DNA of 20,256 nucleotides from Porticoccaceae bacterium (GCA_019090225.1 JAHRWI010000231.1:1-20256); one strand, 5' to 3'; shown: positions 7,549 through 15,588, numbered from the stretch's first letter. Numbers and translations: made by a program. The notes: generated by a model not told the origin, from the sequence alone.

Positions 7549-8514
7549 CTAACTCTTAACGTCCCCACCGTTAACACAGTTTAAGGGCTCTTCTCCTCGC
7601 CCAAGCCTGCGGATGTTTTCGGCAACACCTCTGGCAATACCCTGGAAACTTAAATCTGTCGCGCCGCCAATATGGGGTGTGGCGGTGACGTTGTATTCAA
7701 ACAGTGGATCGTTGGGATCGCAGGGTTCCTCCACAAACACATCAAGACCCGCGCCCATAATTTTCTGATCTTTTAGGGCATTCAATAACGCGTCATTATC
7801 AATCACGCCACCGCGGGCGACATTGATGACAAAAGCGCTGGGCTTCATCAAGGTGAATTCTTCACTGGACATTAAGCCGCGCGTGTCATCATTGAGGGGT
7901 GGAGCGAGCACGACAAAATCCGCTTCGGGTAATAGCTCATGCAATTTATCCTGGGTGGTATGCAGATCGACATGTACTGCTTGTTCTTCGGCAGTGCCTT
8001 TGGGGCCGGAGCGGGATACCCCGATAATTTTCATTTCAAAGCCACTTAAGCGCCGCGCCACTTCTCGACCGATACCACCGTAACCGACAATTAGGGCAGT
8101 GCGTCCTTTCAGGGACCAACTGGTCGGGCTAGATACCTTTCGGTCTTGAATACTCTGGCAAGCTGCCGCGTAGCGTCGGGACAAATTGAGCATATGCATC
8201 ACTGCGACTTCTGCCACGGATTCAGCATTACCGGTTCCCGCCGCAGGCACGTTAGCCACATAAACACCATTACTGCTGGCGCTCGCGACATCGACCACAT
8301 CCAGACCAGCGCCGAACTGCTGAACTAGCTTTAGATCAGGTAGGGATAGCTCCGCCTCGTTTAGCGGAATAATAGTCGGTATTAGGACGTTGGCGTCCCT
8401 GGCTTTAGTGGTGATTTCTTCCGGTAGACATTCCAGTATTTCGTCATCTGGCAAAAGCTCTTGCAGGAGATCGGTGATAAACCGGAAGCCCTTTTGGCAT
8501 AAATATACTTTCAT
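7549..8514 (-). CDS. NAD(P)-dependent D-2-hydroxyacid dehydrogenase, phosphoglycerate dehydrogenase-like
   Basis: A 321-residue cytoplasmic oxidoreductase that should interconvert a D-2-hydroxyacid and its 2-oxoacid. The substrate is not predictable from sequence alone. The split substrate domain (about 1-98 and 289-321) surrounds a Rossmann domain. Its nucleotide-binding glycines are in VGYGGIG (G144, G146, G149). The catalytic set is complete: R234 in NVARGGVID, E263 in VEEP, H281 in TPHIGGAT. It lacks the C-terminal ACT domain of E. coli SerA, so it is not a classical serine-feedback-regulated enzyme; glycerate, glyoxylate or phosphoglycerate activity are all possible. Start ATG 8514 follows a good Shine-Dalgarno (AAAGGAA on the minus strand). 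It stands alone, divergent from the surE-like gene, with the cassette attC about 90 bp beyond its 3' end. Confidence 0.92.
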   Translation of the reverse strand: MKVYLCQKGFRFITDLLQELLPDDEILECLPEEITTKARDANVLIPTIIPLNEAELSLPDLKLVQQFGAGLDVVDVASASSNGVYVANVPAAGTGNAESVAEVAVMHMLNLSRRYAAACQSIQDRKVSSPTSWSLKGRTALIVGYGGIGREVARRLSGFEMKIIGVSRSGPKGTAEEQAVHVDLHTTQDKLHELLPEADFVVLAPPLNDDTRGLMSSEEFTLMKPSAFVINVARGGVIDNDALLNALKDQKIMGAGLDVFVEEPCDPNDPLFEYNVTATPHIGGATDLSFQGIARGVAENIRRLGRGEEPLNCVNGGDVKS

Positions 8515-8625
8515 TATTATTTCCTTTTTTTATTTGGTGATAGCCGCTTAAACCGGATACCCTAATGATAATAGACTTTATCGCATTAGCCTTATCACAT
8601 GAGCCAACGAGGAAGAGGATAGCCT

Positions 8626-9753
8626 ATGTTACAAAAATTATTGCCTAAGCCATTTTTAAAACTTGAGTCACTCTCGAAACTTAAGTCACTGTCAAAACTT
8701 GAATCATTTTCAAAACTTGAGCCGCTTTCAAAAGCGACTCGGTTAAAGACAACTACCCTCACGGGTCTGATTGTAAGCTTACCAGCTTTGGTTTCGATCA
8801 CTGTTTCGGTCATCGTTTCGGTCACTGCTTTGGTTTCGGCTCCTGCCACTGCCTCCGACACGGCAGGAGTAAGCTGCGACAAACCCGCACTCAACATACT
8901 CCTGACCAACGATGACGGCTTCGATAAACCCGGTATTCGCGCTCTGCACAGAGTATTTAAACAGGCTGGCCACCGGGTCGTCCTGGCTGCTCCCGAAAAG
9001 AATGCCAGCGGCAGTAGCACTTCCGTCACTTTCGCAGCGATTAAGGTCACCCAGGCAGAACCCGATGTTTACGCCATTGCTGGGAGCCCGGCTACCACGG
9101 TGTTACTCGGTGCCAGGGCCTTTTTCCCTGACAACCCACCTGATCTGGTGATCTCTGGTATTAACAAGGGTGCCAACCTTGGGCCAGCAACACCGGTATC
9201 CGGCACGGTTGGTGCGACTATCGCGGCGATCTTAATTGCTCAGCCCGCCATTCCGGCTATTGCCGTTAGCACGGATCCTTTTGTTGTTAATACAAGTGTT
9301 GTTGATACACATCTTGTTGATACAAAAACGCAGACTACCGATAAAGCAAACCAGAAGGCCAATCTGGAACATCTCAATCGCGTTGCCGAATTTGTCCTCG
9401 CTCTGGTCGGCAACTTACAAACTCAACACTGTGACGGTAGCGCCCTGCTTCCATCAAAAGTGGCGCTGAACGTTAATTATCCGCCCATCCCTCAGGATGA
9501 GATCAAAGGTGTGCAACTCCATGATCAGGGCAAAGCGCCGCTATTTAGCCTTTCTTATGCACCATCAGAAAAAGATGCCACTATTTATGTGCCGCGTTTT
9601 GCCATTCTGCCGCCCGTCCTAAACAGTGAGGACGGCGACACGGCAGCTTTCCACGAGGGTTATATTACCGTCGTCGCGATTGATGGTGATTACACGGTTA
9701 GTCCGGCAAACAAGGCTAAAATTGCGCCTGCGCTCTCGAACTTAACACCCTGA
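8626..9753 (+). CDS. Exported SurE-family 5'/3'-nucleotidase (phosphatase) with repeat-built N-terminus
   Basis: A metal-dependent phosphomonoesterase of the SurE fold that removes phosphate from nucleotides. The catalytic core starts at about residue 88: LLTNDDGFD (metal ligands D96, D97), NASGSS (S128) and SGINKGANLG (N180), all matching the E. coli SurE active site. At 375 residues it is much longer than E. coli SurE (253). The extra length is a 45-residue Lys/Ser/Leu-rich leader, a hydrophobic segment (about 46-72) ending in APATASD that resembles a signal peptide cleaved by signal peptidase I, and a threonine- and aspartate-rich insertion at about 219-245. It is therefore probably periplasmic or membrane-bound, unlike cytoplasmic E. 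coli SurE. Start ATG 8626 has a purine-rich Shine-Dalgarno (GAGGAAGAGGA). Three distinct short tandem repeats encode the leader, the signal core and the insertion. Confidence 0.9.
   Translation: MLQKLLPKPFLKLESLSKLKSLSKLESFSKLEPLSKATRLKTTTLTGLIVSLPALVSITVSVIVSVTALVSAPATASDTAGVSCDKPALNILLTNDDGFDKPGIRALHRVFKQAGHRVVLAAPEKNASGSSTSVTFAAIKVTQAEPDVYAIAGSPATTVLLGARAFFPDNPPDLVISGINKGANLGPATPVSGTVGATIAAILIAQPAIPAIAVSTDPFVVNTSVVDTHLVDTKTQTTDKANQKANLEHLNRVAEFVLALVGNLQTQHCDGSALLPSKVALNVNYPPIPQDEIKGVQLHDQGKAPLFSLSYAPSEKDATIYVPRFAILPPVLNSEDGDTAAFHEGYITVVAIDGDYTVSPANKAKIAPALSNLTP
8659..8730 (+). repeat. 18-bp tandem repeat, four copies
   Basis: Four units of about AAACTTGAGTCACTNTCN at 8659, 8677, 8695 and 8713 encode KLESLS, KLKSLS, KLESFS and KLEPLS. 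The unit is a multiple of three, so copy changes keep the reading frame. It forms the unusual long basic leader of the surE-like gene. Confidence 0.9.
8791..8826 (+). repeat. 12-bp tandem repeat, three copies
   Basis: GTTTCGATCACT, GTTTCGGTCATC and GTTTCGGTCACT follow one another and encode VSIT, VSVI, VSVT, the hydrophobic core of the signal peptide of the surE-like protein. GCTTTGGTTTCG also occurs on each side, suggesting an older, wider duplication. Confidence 0.85.
9283..9327 (+). repeat. 15-bp tandem repeat, three copies
   Basis: GTTGTTAATACAAGT, GTTGTTGATACACAT and CTTGTTGATACAAAA encode VVNTS, VVDTH and LVDTK. They build the insertion within the SurE fold after the segment PAIAVSTD. 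The length again preserves the frame. Confidence 0.85.
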
Positions 9754-9770
9754 TAACCAGGGAGCTTTAG

Positions 9771-10175
9771 CTAAGCGCAATCAGGATCCTGCTGGAATTC
9801 CACCGTATTACCGGTAGGGTCTGAGCTAAAAATAAAGCCTCCGGTACGGAAGTATTCGATACTGTTATCGCCCAGGTGTTTTTCAGTGGCTTCGATATCT
9901 TCGACAAAAAAAGCGGTATGCGGCCCCATGGGGTCGCCTTTTTTACCGGCTAACTCCTTCATCACCTTGCGCTCGGCACCAGAATCACAGCCGATAACAT
10001 GGACCTGACCGTTAGGAAATTGCATCCAGAAACCGGGAATTAGTTTTTCGAGTTTTTCTGGAATATCACGTTTAACCGTAGTCACACCCAACACGTCTTC
10101 GTAAAAATGCTTCATCTCCGCCATTTTGTCACGGCTGGCGATAGCACTATGATTTATGCGCGTAATATTGATCAT
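9771..10175 (-). CDS. VOC-superfamily (glyoxalase/bleomycin-resistance fold) protein
   Basis: A 134-residue single-module protein with two beta-alpha-beta-beta-beta halves. Plausible metal ligands are H9 (INHSAI), H59 (QVHVIG), H86 (PHTAFFV) and E126 (NTVEFQQ), the positions expected for divalent metal in this superfamily. The text around H86 and the closing SSDPTGNTVEFQQDP are typical. The family includes glyoxalases, dioxygenases and resistance proteins, so the substrate cannot be stated. ATG 10175 follows a good Shine-Dalgarno (AGGGG on the minus strand). It converges on the surE-like gene with a 17-bp gap and diverges from the AcoX-like gene. Confidence 0.88.
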   Translation of the reverse strand: MINITRINHSAIASRDKMAEMKHFYEDVLGVTTVKRDIPEKLEKLIPGFWMQFPNGQVHVIGCDSGAERKVMKELAGKKGDPMGPHTAFFVEDIEATEKHLGDNSIEYFRTGGFIFSSDPTGNTVEFQQDPDCA

Positions 10176-10200
10176 TTGGCACCCCTGATTGTTTGATTGT

Positions 10201-10232
10201 CTTTTAAGATAAGTGGCTTTTAAGATAAGTGG
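10201..10232. repeat. Perfect 16-bp tandem duplication between divergent genes
   Basis: CTTTTAAGATAAGTGG occurs twice head to tail (10201-10216, 10217-10232), followed by a partial third copy (CTTTTAT). It lies in the promoter region shared by the VOC gene and the AcoX-like gene and could be a paired regulator site or replication slippage. Confidence 0.85.
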
Positions 10233-10313
10233 CTTTTATTCGTTGGAACCGCGAACTGCTTTTAATACTCATCTTTCTTGACTCATAGTAGGTACCGAGT
10301 TGGCTTTGTGCAA

Positions 10314-10319
10314 TATAAT
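10314..10319 (+). promoter_or_regulatory. Consensus -10 box upstream of the AcoX-like gene
   Basis: TATAAT is a perfect -10 hexamer 30 bases before ATG 10350, predicting a start near 10326. No good -35 is seen at 16-18 bp. It supports ATG 10350 over any upstream start. Confidence 0.45.
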
Positions 10320-10349
10320 TACCGTCTTCTCACCAGGGCAGCTAATAAA

Positions 10350-11387
10350 ATGAGTAGTGTCGGAATTATCGCAAACCCCATGTCTGGCCGTGATTGTCGG
10401 CGTTTAATCGCCAGAGCTGATTCGGTCAGCCACGACAGTAAGCGCAATCAAATCAGTCGCATTGTGGTGGGTGCCACCGCTGCCGGTTGTGAACGTATTC
10501 TGGTGCCCTGGGACCCTCGCCGCCTGGTGATCGGTGCCGTCGAAAACATGAATATCCCGGTCACCATCGAAAACTTCCGCACGCCCCTGCATCATTCTGC
10601 AGAAGATACCGTCCAGAATGTTCAGGAGATGCGCGACCGCTCCTGCGATGTGGTTGTGGTCCTGGGTGGTGATGGCACCAGCCGTATTCTCAGCAAAGCC
10701 TGGCGGGATGCGGTGATCGTGCCGCTATCGACGGGCACCAATAACGTTTTCCCCATGCTCATCGAGCCGACCATAGCGGGTATGGCTGCGGGACTGGTCG
10801 CCAGCGGCAAAATCAGCCGGGATGAAGCTGCCCAGCGCGCCAAAGTGATTGACGTGGTCATAGAGGGCGAAGCCGTTGACCTTGCCTTGATAGACGCACT
10901 TTTTTTACGGGGCGATCGTATCGGTAACCTGGGGCCATTCGAGCCACAGCATATGAAGACTATGTTGTTGACCCGCGCCGAACCCGACGCTGTGGGCATG
11001 TCACCCCTCGGCGGCCTGCTCTGCCCCGCCAGCGCCGATGATGATTTCGGGGTTAAGGTGGAATTCTGCCAACACAATGAGGGCGGCCGATTATTGCGCG
11101 CGCCCGTGTCGCCAGGGCTATTTCGTTCCGCCCACATTCGCAGTGCTGAAAAATCTCCTCTGGGTACAGTCGTCAATATCGAGGGGCCGGGTATTCTCGC
11201 CTTCGATGGCGACCGGGAAATCAATCTGGCTGAGGGCCAGCAGGCGCAACTCACGGTCACCCGCAGCGGCCCCTGGGTGATCGACCCCAAAAAGACCTTA
11301 AGGCTGGCGGCGGAGCGACAGTTATTGGTCGATCTGCCCCACTGGGAAGACCCCTACGACGGGGCGCAAACGGGCGGTTGTTGCTAA
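10350..11387 (+). CDS. ATP-NAD kinase-like protein of the AcoX family
   Basis: A 345-residue protein with the NAD-kinase/diacylglycerol-kinase fold. The N-terminus MSSVGIIANPMSGRD, the nucleotide motif GGDGT at 106-110 and STGTNNVFP at 127-135 are the marks of the AcoX/COG3199 group. AcoX occurs in acetoin catabolic operons, but its reaction is not settled. NAD phosphorylation is a family-level inference only. No acetoin dehydrogenase genes are nearby, so this copy probably has another role. The C-terminus ends in GGCC, a possible metal or redox feature. ATG 10350 is preferred: the frame continues upstream only to a TTG at 10278, a consensus -10 lies between, and homologous proteins begin close to GIIANP. 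AGGG precedes it by 11 bases. It converges on the sulfotransferase gene with a 3-bp gap. Confidence 0.85.
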   Translation: MSSVGIIANPMSGRDCRRLIARADSVSHDSKRNQISRIVVGATAAGCERILVPWDPRRLVIGAVENMNIPVTIENFRTPLHHSAEDTVQNVQEMRDRSCDVVVVLGGDGTSRILSKAWRDAVIVPLSTGTNNVFPMLIEPTIAGMAAGLVASGKISRDEAAQRAKVIDVVIEGEAVDLALIDALFLRGDRIGNLGPFEPQHMKTMLLTRAEPDAVGMSPLGGLLCPASADDDFGVKVEFCQHNEGGRLLRAPVSPGLFRSAHIRSAEKSPLGTVVNIEGPGILAFDGDREINLAEGQQAQLTVTRSGPWVIDPKKTLRLAAERQLLVDLPHWEDPYDGAQTGGCC

Positions 11388-11390
11388 CGG

Positions 11391-12023
11391 CTATTTTTTC
11401 TTAAAGTGCCCAATCAATTCCTCAGTGGAATTGGTGTTTGGAAAAGGCTCATCAGGTACCGGCACTTCGAGAAAATCACACAGGGGCTGCCAGCCTTCAC
11501 GGACATCAAACACTAATAAACGCTCGGCTGGCACAGTGGCCTTGACCAGGGCATTGTGTTTTTCGAACACCTCAATGGCGTAATCCTCTTCACCAAGGCG
11601 ACCATCAAAGGTATTGTCCATGACTATGCGTTTAGCCATGGTCACTTGTTCAGACGGCATATCCGGCGATTTCGCGGTCAACAAGCGATAGATCGTATTG
11701 TGGATACTTTTATACCAGGCCTTCGGATCCCGATGAGTCAGAATCACTTTGGCGTCGGGATACATATCCATCAGTTCCCGCCAAAAATAGCAGGTGGGCC
11801 AATCGACCGCCGAGCGATAATTGGCCAGCAAGTCACGGAGGACACTGCTGTCGTCCAGCGCTATTGACCAGTCAGCACTTTGCTCCGGATTTTTCACCAC
11901 CTCAAACATGTGATGAACCGGACCCAGCCCCAAGAGGCGCAGCGCTGCACGCATGGACAAAGTACCAGTCCGGCCAAAACCGGCACCAATGACCTGCAAT
12001 TGATTTTCTGAAGATGCTTCCAT
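11391..12023 (-). CDS. Sulfotransferase-family P-loop protein
   Basis: A 210-residue protein expected to transfer sulfate from PAPS to an acceptor. The 5'-phosphosulfate loop GAGFGRTGTLS spans residues 13-23. The 3'-phosphate motif ILTHRDPKAWYKS holds R98 and S106. The pattern (short, GxGRTGT, DWP in the middle, LxFDVREGWxPLCxFL near the end) matches the Sulfotransfer_4-like group common in marine bacteria and eukaryotes. The acceptor is unknown. ATG 12023 follows a clear Shine-Dalgarno (GGGAG). Convergent with the AcoX-like gene with almost no spacer and divergent from the transporter gene. Confidence 0.88.
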   Translation of the reverse strand: MEASSENQLQVIGAGFGRTGTLSMRAALRLLGLGPVHHMFEVVKNPEQSADWSIALDDSSVLRDLLANYRSAVDWPTCYFWRELMDMYPDAKVILTHRDPKAWYKSIHNTIYRLLTAKSPDMPSEQVTMAKRIVMDNTFDGRLGEEDYAIEVFEKHNALVKATVPAERLLVFDVREGWQPLCDFLEVPVPDEPFPNTNSTEELIGHFKKK

Positions 12024-12239
12024 AACGACTCCCGTTTATTTTTTTAGTTGGCTTTCTAGTTGATCAGCCACTCGCTAGCGATATAAGCGCGCAGGTATTG
12101 TGACCACCGATAATATTCCTGACAAAAGCTGGACACTCAACAAGCAAAGCTATCACACTACTTGTCACAATCCACATGTTAAAAGCTACACCTTACTAGC
12201 CACTAGATAAATCAATCACAGACAATGGTATAAAAAAGC

Positions 12240-13736
12240 ATGACAGATAAAGCAACAAGGCAAACACTGCATCCCGTCACCAACTTACGCTGGTACGGCC
12301 TAATCGGCGGGCCGATATTGGCGCTTATCGTCGCACTGGCCGTACCCACACAAATTATCGGTATCGATGGCTCGCCATTGATACTCGGGGTGCCAGGGCA
12401 AGTCACCGCAGGTTTGGCAGTCTGGATGGCGACCTGGTGGCTGACCGAAGCCATATCCATTTACGCCACCGCGCTGCTACCCCTGGCTATTTTGCCTCTC
12501 ACCGGCGCTCAATCAATCGGTGACTCAGCCAATGCCTACGCCCACCCCCTGATTTTTCTTTTCCTCGGTGGTTTTATCCTCGCTTTGGCGCTGGAACACT
12601 GGCATCTGCACAAACGCTTTGCCCTGTTTATCTTGCGCATTGTCGGCACTCAACCCCGGCGGCTGGTGGCTGGCTTTATGATCGCCTCCGCGACCATGAG
12701 CATGTGGATTACCAATACTGCCACCACCATCGTGATGTTGCCCATCGCCCTCAGCGTGCTGGCTCTACAAGAGGACACGCCCTGGAAACCCCGCTTCGCC
12801 ATGTGTCTGCTCCTGGGTGTGGCCTACTCGGCCTCTATTGGCGGTATCGGCACCATCGTCGGCACCACACCCAATATGTTTGCGGCCTCGTTTATCGAAA
12901 ATGAATTAGGCAAAACCATCAGCTTTGCTCAATGGATGCTGATTGGGGTACCGCTGGTGATCGTCTTCGTACCTGTGGTTTGGTGGTTAATGACTCACAT
13001 CCTCTTACCACTGCCGAAAAGTCTGCCTGCCGACCAACAAAACAACACCTCCAATCTTGATATATCGCCCGACCCCTGGACCCGGGGTGCTGTCCTCACA
13101 CTCATTATCTTTACTCTCACGGCCCTTGCCTGGATGGGCCGGCCTCTGCTTGCCAAACTGGAGATTTTTGCTCACCTTACCGATGCCGGTATCGCCATCA
13201 TCAGCGCCTTGCTGTTATTTGTGATTCCAGAAAATATTCGTGAAAGGCGCTTTTTAATGGACTGGGAGACCGCCATCAAAGTCCCCTGGGGCGTATTGAT
13301 CATTCTCGGCGGCGGTCTATGCTTGGCTGGTGCCATCCGACAAAACGGTGTCGCAGAACTACTGGCCCTGCAAATCACTGCCATGGGTGAGGTACCACCA
13401 CTAGTGATGACTCTTGTTGTCGTGTCCCTAATGATGTTTCTCACCGAACTGACCAGCAACGTCGCTACCACCACCGCGCTGATCCCCATTGTCGCCGCCA
13501 TTGCCATCGCCCTCGGCATGGAGCCGCTAAAACTGGTCATCCCCGCCACGATGGCCGCCAGCTGCGCCTTTATGTTGCCGGTAGCCACACCACCCAATGC
13601 CATCGTCTTTGGCTCAGGCTTGATTACCATTCCTGCCATGGCCAGGGTCGGCTTCTGGCTAAATTTAAGCGGCATCCTTATCGTTTCCCTTCTATGCTAT
13701 TTTGCACTCGACCTGGTACTGCCAATGATTCAATAA
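12240..13736 (+). CDS. DASS/SLC13-family sodium-coupled anion (probably dicarboxylate) transporter
   Basis: A 498-residue inner-membrane protein with about 11-12 hydrophobic segments, importing dicarboxylates or related anions with sodium. The inverted-repeat structure of the family is visible. The first hairpin motif ITNTATT (157-163) is followed by GIGTIVGTTPN (202-212), and the second half has TSNVATT (405-411) and VATPPNAIVFGSG (448-460). These Ser/Asn/Thr motifs form the sodium and substrate sites in VcINDY-type transporters. Residues 255-280 form a hydrophilic cytoplasmic loop. ATG 12240 has no obvious Shine-Dalgarno; an ATG at 12225 is in frame but runs into a stop after two codons. 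Substrate could be succinate, malate, citrate or sulfate; context does not decide. Confidence 0.92.
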   Translation: MTDKATRQTLHPVTNLRWYGLIGGPILALIVALAVPTQIIGIDGSPLILGVPGQVTAGLAVWMATWWLTEAISIYATALLPLAILPLTGAQSIGDSANAYAHPLIFLFLGGFILALALEHWHLHKRFALFILRIVGTQPRRLVAGFMIASATMSMWITNTATTIVMLPIALSVLALQEDTPWKPRFAMCLLLGVAYSASIGGIGTIVGTTPNMFAASFIENELGKTISFAQWMLIGVPLVIVFVPVVWWLMTHILLPLPKSLPADQQNNTSNLDISPDPWTRGAVLTLIIFTLTALAWMGRPLLAKLEIFAHLTDAGIAIISALLLFVIPENIRERRFLMDWETAIKVPWGVLIILGGGLCLAGAIRQNGVAELLALQITAMGEVPPLVMTLVVVSLMMFLTELTSNVATTTALIPIVAAIAIALGMEPLKLVIPATMAASCAFMLPVATPPNAIVFGSGLITIPAMARVGFWLNLSGILIVSLLCYFALDLVLPMIQ

Positions 13737-13821
13737 ATTAGCAAGGACATAATAAAAAGTAGCTTACTAACCATTAATAACGAATAACAATAGTGAATAA
13801 AAACCGACACGGACTTTAACC

Positions 13822-14232
13822 ATGGCTATTCAAAACCGACTACCCATTTCACTACTCGGCCTGCGGCTAGGCGTATTCGTCGTTATGTTCGCCTGGACAG
13901 TCGATAAATTTGTCCGCCCCGAACATGCCAGCGGTGTGTTTGCGCATTTCTATGGGCTGAGCGGCATTGGCCACACACTTATGTACGGCCTTGCTACTCT
14001 GGAGGTATTGCTCCTGGTCGCCTTTTTATTAGGCATAAAACGCCGTATCAGCTATGGCCTGGTGTTGATATTACACGGCAGCTCCACCCTGTCATCATGG
14101 TATCAATACACACATCCTTTTGAAGGCTCAAACTTATTATTCTTCGCCGCCTGGCCTATGCTTGCGGCCTGCGCCATGCTGTATTTAATGCGGGATCAGG
14201 ATACGTTGCTGACTGTTCGGCGGATGGGGTAA
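13822..14232 (+). CDS. Small DoxX-like four-helix membrane protein
   Basis: A 136-residue integral membrane protein with about four hydrophobic helices (roughly 10-30, 50-72, 77-95, 106-125), the topology of the DoxX/DUF-type superfamily. The first helix contains GLRLGVFVVMFAWTVDKFVRPEH, similar to DoxX-family openings in which an Arg and an Asp/Lys flank the helix. Function is not established for this subgroup; some DoxX relatives act in thiosulfate oxidation or redox complexes. ATG 13822 has GGA about 9 bases upstream. It lies 85 bp after the transporter on the same strand and might be co-transcribed. Confidence 0.75.
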   Translation: MAIQNRLPISLLGLRLGVFVVMFAWTVDKFVRPEHASGVFAHFYGLSGIGHTLMYGLATLEVLLLVAFLLGIKRRISYGLVLILHGSSTLSSWYQYTHPFEGSNLLFFAAWPMLAACAMLYLMRDQDTLLTVRRMG

Positions 14233-14316
14233 CTACGCTTGTTTAATGCTCGCGGCCAAACTCTCTAAAAGCTTAGCCTGGAAAGAATTCATGATCGAGG
14301 TGTATTAAGGAATTGT

Positions 14317-14341
14317 AGGGGTATCATCAAGGTCAGCCCCT
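14317..14341. terminator. Possible weak hairpin between convergent genes
   Basis: AGGGG (14317-14321) pairs with CCCCT (14337-14341) around a 15-base loop, between the DoxX-like and NIF3-like genes. Neither side has a proper T run, so terminator function is uncertain. Confidence 0.2.
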
Positions 14342-14361
14342 CTGAATTTAGTACGCGCTTA

Positions 14362-14682
14362 TTATGAATAAGCTTCGAGCCTGACAACATCAAAAACTGG
14401 CTCTTCGTAAGGGTGAGCCAGCTTTAGCGCTTTGATCACGGTAGTTATTATGTTTTCTTCACAGAGCAATTCGACTTTGTATTCGGTAACTGCTGTTAAT
14501 TCATCTTGCTGACCAAGGTGGGGCTTGCTACCGGGAAGAGGTCTGAATTGCCCTTCCCCTAAGGCTTGCCAACAGCAATGATCATAATTACCCTGACGTC
14601 CTGCCCCGGCAGCAAACACGGCTTCTTTAACCAATGTCAGATGGGTTTCGGGAACGTAATAACAAAGCTTCAACAAGGGCAT
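14362..14682 (-). CDS. NIF3/YqfO-CutA-like domain protein
   Basis: A 106-residue cytoplasmic protein corresponding to the ferredoxin-like domain inserted in YqfO/NIF3 proteins, here free-standing. The signature is the end motif AHPYEEPVFDVVRLE, with an early LCYYVPETHLTLVKEAVFAAGAGRQGNYDHCCW and a central region ending in EYKVELLC. Such short proteins are widespread in gammaproteobacteria and resemble CutA; the biochemical role is unknown. ATG 14682 has a GAGG Shine-Dalgarno at the right distance. It lies 42 bp after cnoX on the same strand and is probably the last gene of a purL-cnoX operon. Confidence 0.85.
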   Translation of the reverse strand: MPLLKLCYYVPETHLTLVKEAVFAAGAGRQGNYDHCCWQALGEGQFRPLPGSKPHLGQQDELTAVTEYKVELLCEENIITTVIKALKLAHPYEEPVFDVVRLEAYS

Positions 14683-14724
14683 TCATCGGCCTCGCTAGTG
14701 CCGCAGAAATCAATATGCGCTCAG

Positions 14725-15588
14725 TTAATACAGCAGGTTGAAGAACTTACGCTGATAATCCACCGCTACAGGGTCGCCCTTGCCTAGCCCCGCAAGAGCG
14801 TCAAGAAAGGCTTTCTTTGCGCCACCATCTTTAAACTCTTTATCCGCTTTAAGCACGGTGAACAGCAAGGCCAGGGAATCTTTGAACTGATTGGCCTGGC
14901 TTAGCTGTAAAGCCAGCTCAAAGGCCAGTTCCAAATTATCGGGCTCTGCACTCAGCCGCTCCTCTAGAGCTTTGATCTCCGGAGATTTACTTGATTCCCG
15001 TTTCAGCGCTATCTGATCAAGCAACTGTTCATGCTCTCCGGTTCGCTCCTCCTGGGGGATGGCGTCCATGACGGTTTGAGCTTCGTCACAACGGTTTAAC
15101 TGCATTAAGGTATAGGCCAGTGACATGGCGATATCGTAGCGCGGGGATTCGGCATAAGCGGGCTGGAGGTCTGCCAGCGCGCCCTCAAAATCACCGTCTG
15201 CGAGTTTTTGCTGGACGCTTGCCAATAAATCCTCGCCCCCGGTACCCAGGTGCTGAGCGAGTTTTTCACGAATACCGGCTTCAGATTCGGCACCCTGAAT
15301 AGCATCAATGGGTTGGCCGTCTTTCATAAAAATGACGGTCGGTAAACTGCGAATACCAAATTGCCCGGCTATCTGCTGTTGTTCATCAGCATTGATTTTG
15401 GCCAGCAGAAACGCGCCGTTAAACTCGTTGGCTAGTTTTTCTAGTATCGGCATCAAGGCCTTACAGGGGGCACACCAGTCGGCCCAGAAATCGATGACCA
15501 CCAGGCGCTTTTGCGACTCTTCAATAAGAAACTGTTGAAAGTTTTGTTCATCAATTTCTACGATATTGTCTACCATTTGCTCACTCAT
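14725..15588 (-). CDS. cnoX: CnoX/YbbN-type chaperedoxin (thioredoxin domain plus TPR)
   Basis: A 287-residue cytoplasmic protein. Residues 1-112 form a thioredoxin domain with the complete active site WCAPCK (C39, C42) and the cis-proline P83 in SLPTVIF. Residues about 118-287 form tetratricopeptide repeats as in E. coli CnoX (YbbN). That protein protects clients from oxidative aggregation and hands them to GroEL and DnaK. E. coli CnoX lacks the full CxxC pair, whereas this one has it, as in the Caulobacter type, so it may also reduce disulfides. ATG 15588 overlaps the purL stop by 4 bases, so translation is probably coupled to purL and it may have no promoter of its own. Confidence 0.93.
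   Translation of the reverse strand: MSEQMVDNIVEIDEQNFQQFLIEESQKRLVVIDFWADWCAPCKALMPILEKLANEFNGAFLLAKINADEQQQIAGQFGIRSLPTVIFMKDGQPIDAIQGAESEAGIREKLAQHLGTGGEDLLASVQQKLADGDFEGALADLQPAYAESPRYDIAMSLAYTLMQLNRCDEAQTVMDAIPQEERTGEHEQLLDQIALKRESSKSPEIKALEERLSAEPDNLELAFELALQLSQANQFKDSLALLFTVLKADKEFKDGGAKKAFLDALAGLGKGDPVAVDYQRKFFNLLY

Noticed and set aside
12097..12171. Inverted octamers ATTGTGAC (12097-12104) and GTCACAAT (12164-12171) before the transporter gene
   Set aside because: They lie about 60 bp apart and neither forms a full CRP-like palindrome; chance is a reasonable explanation.
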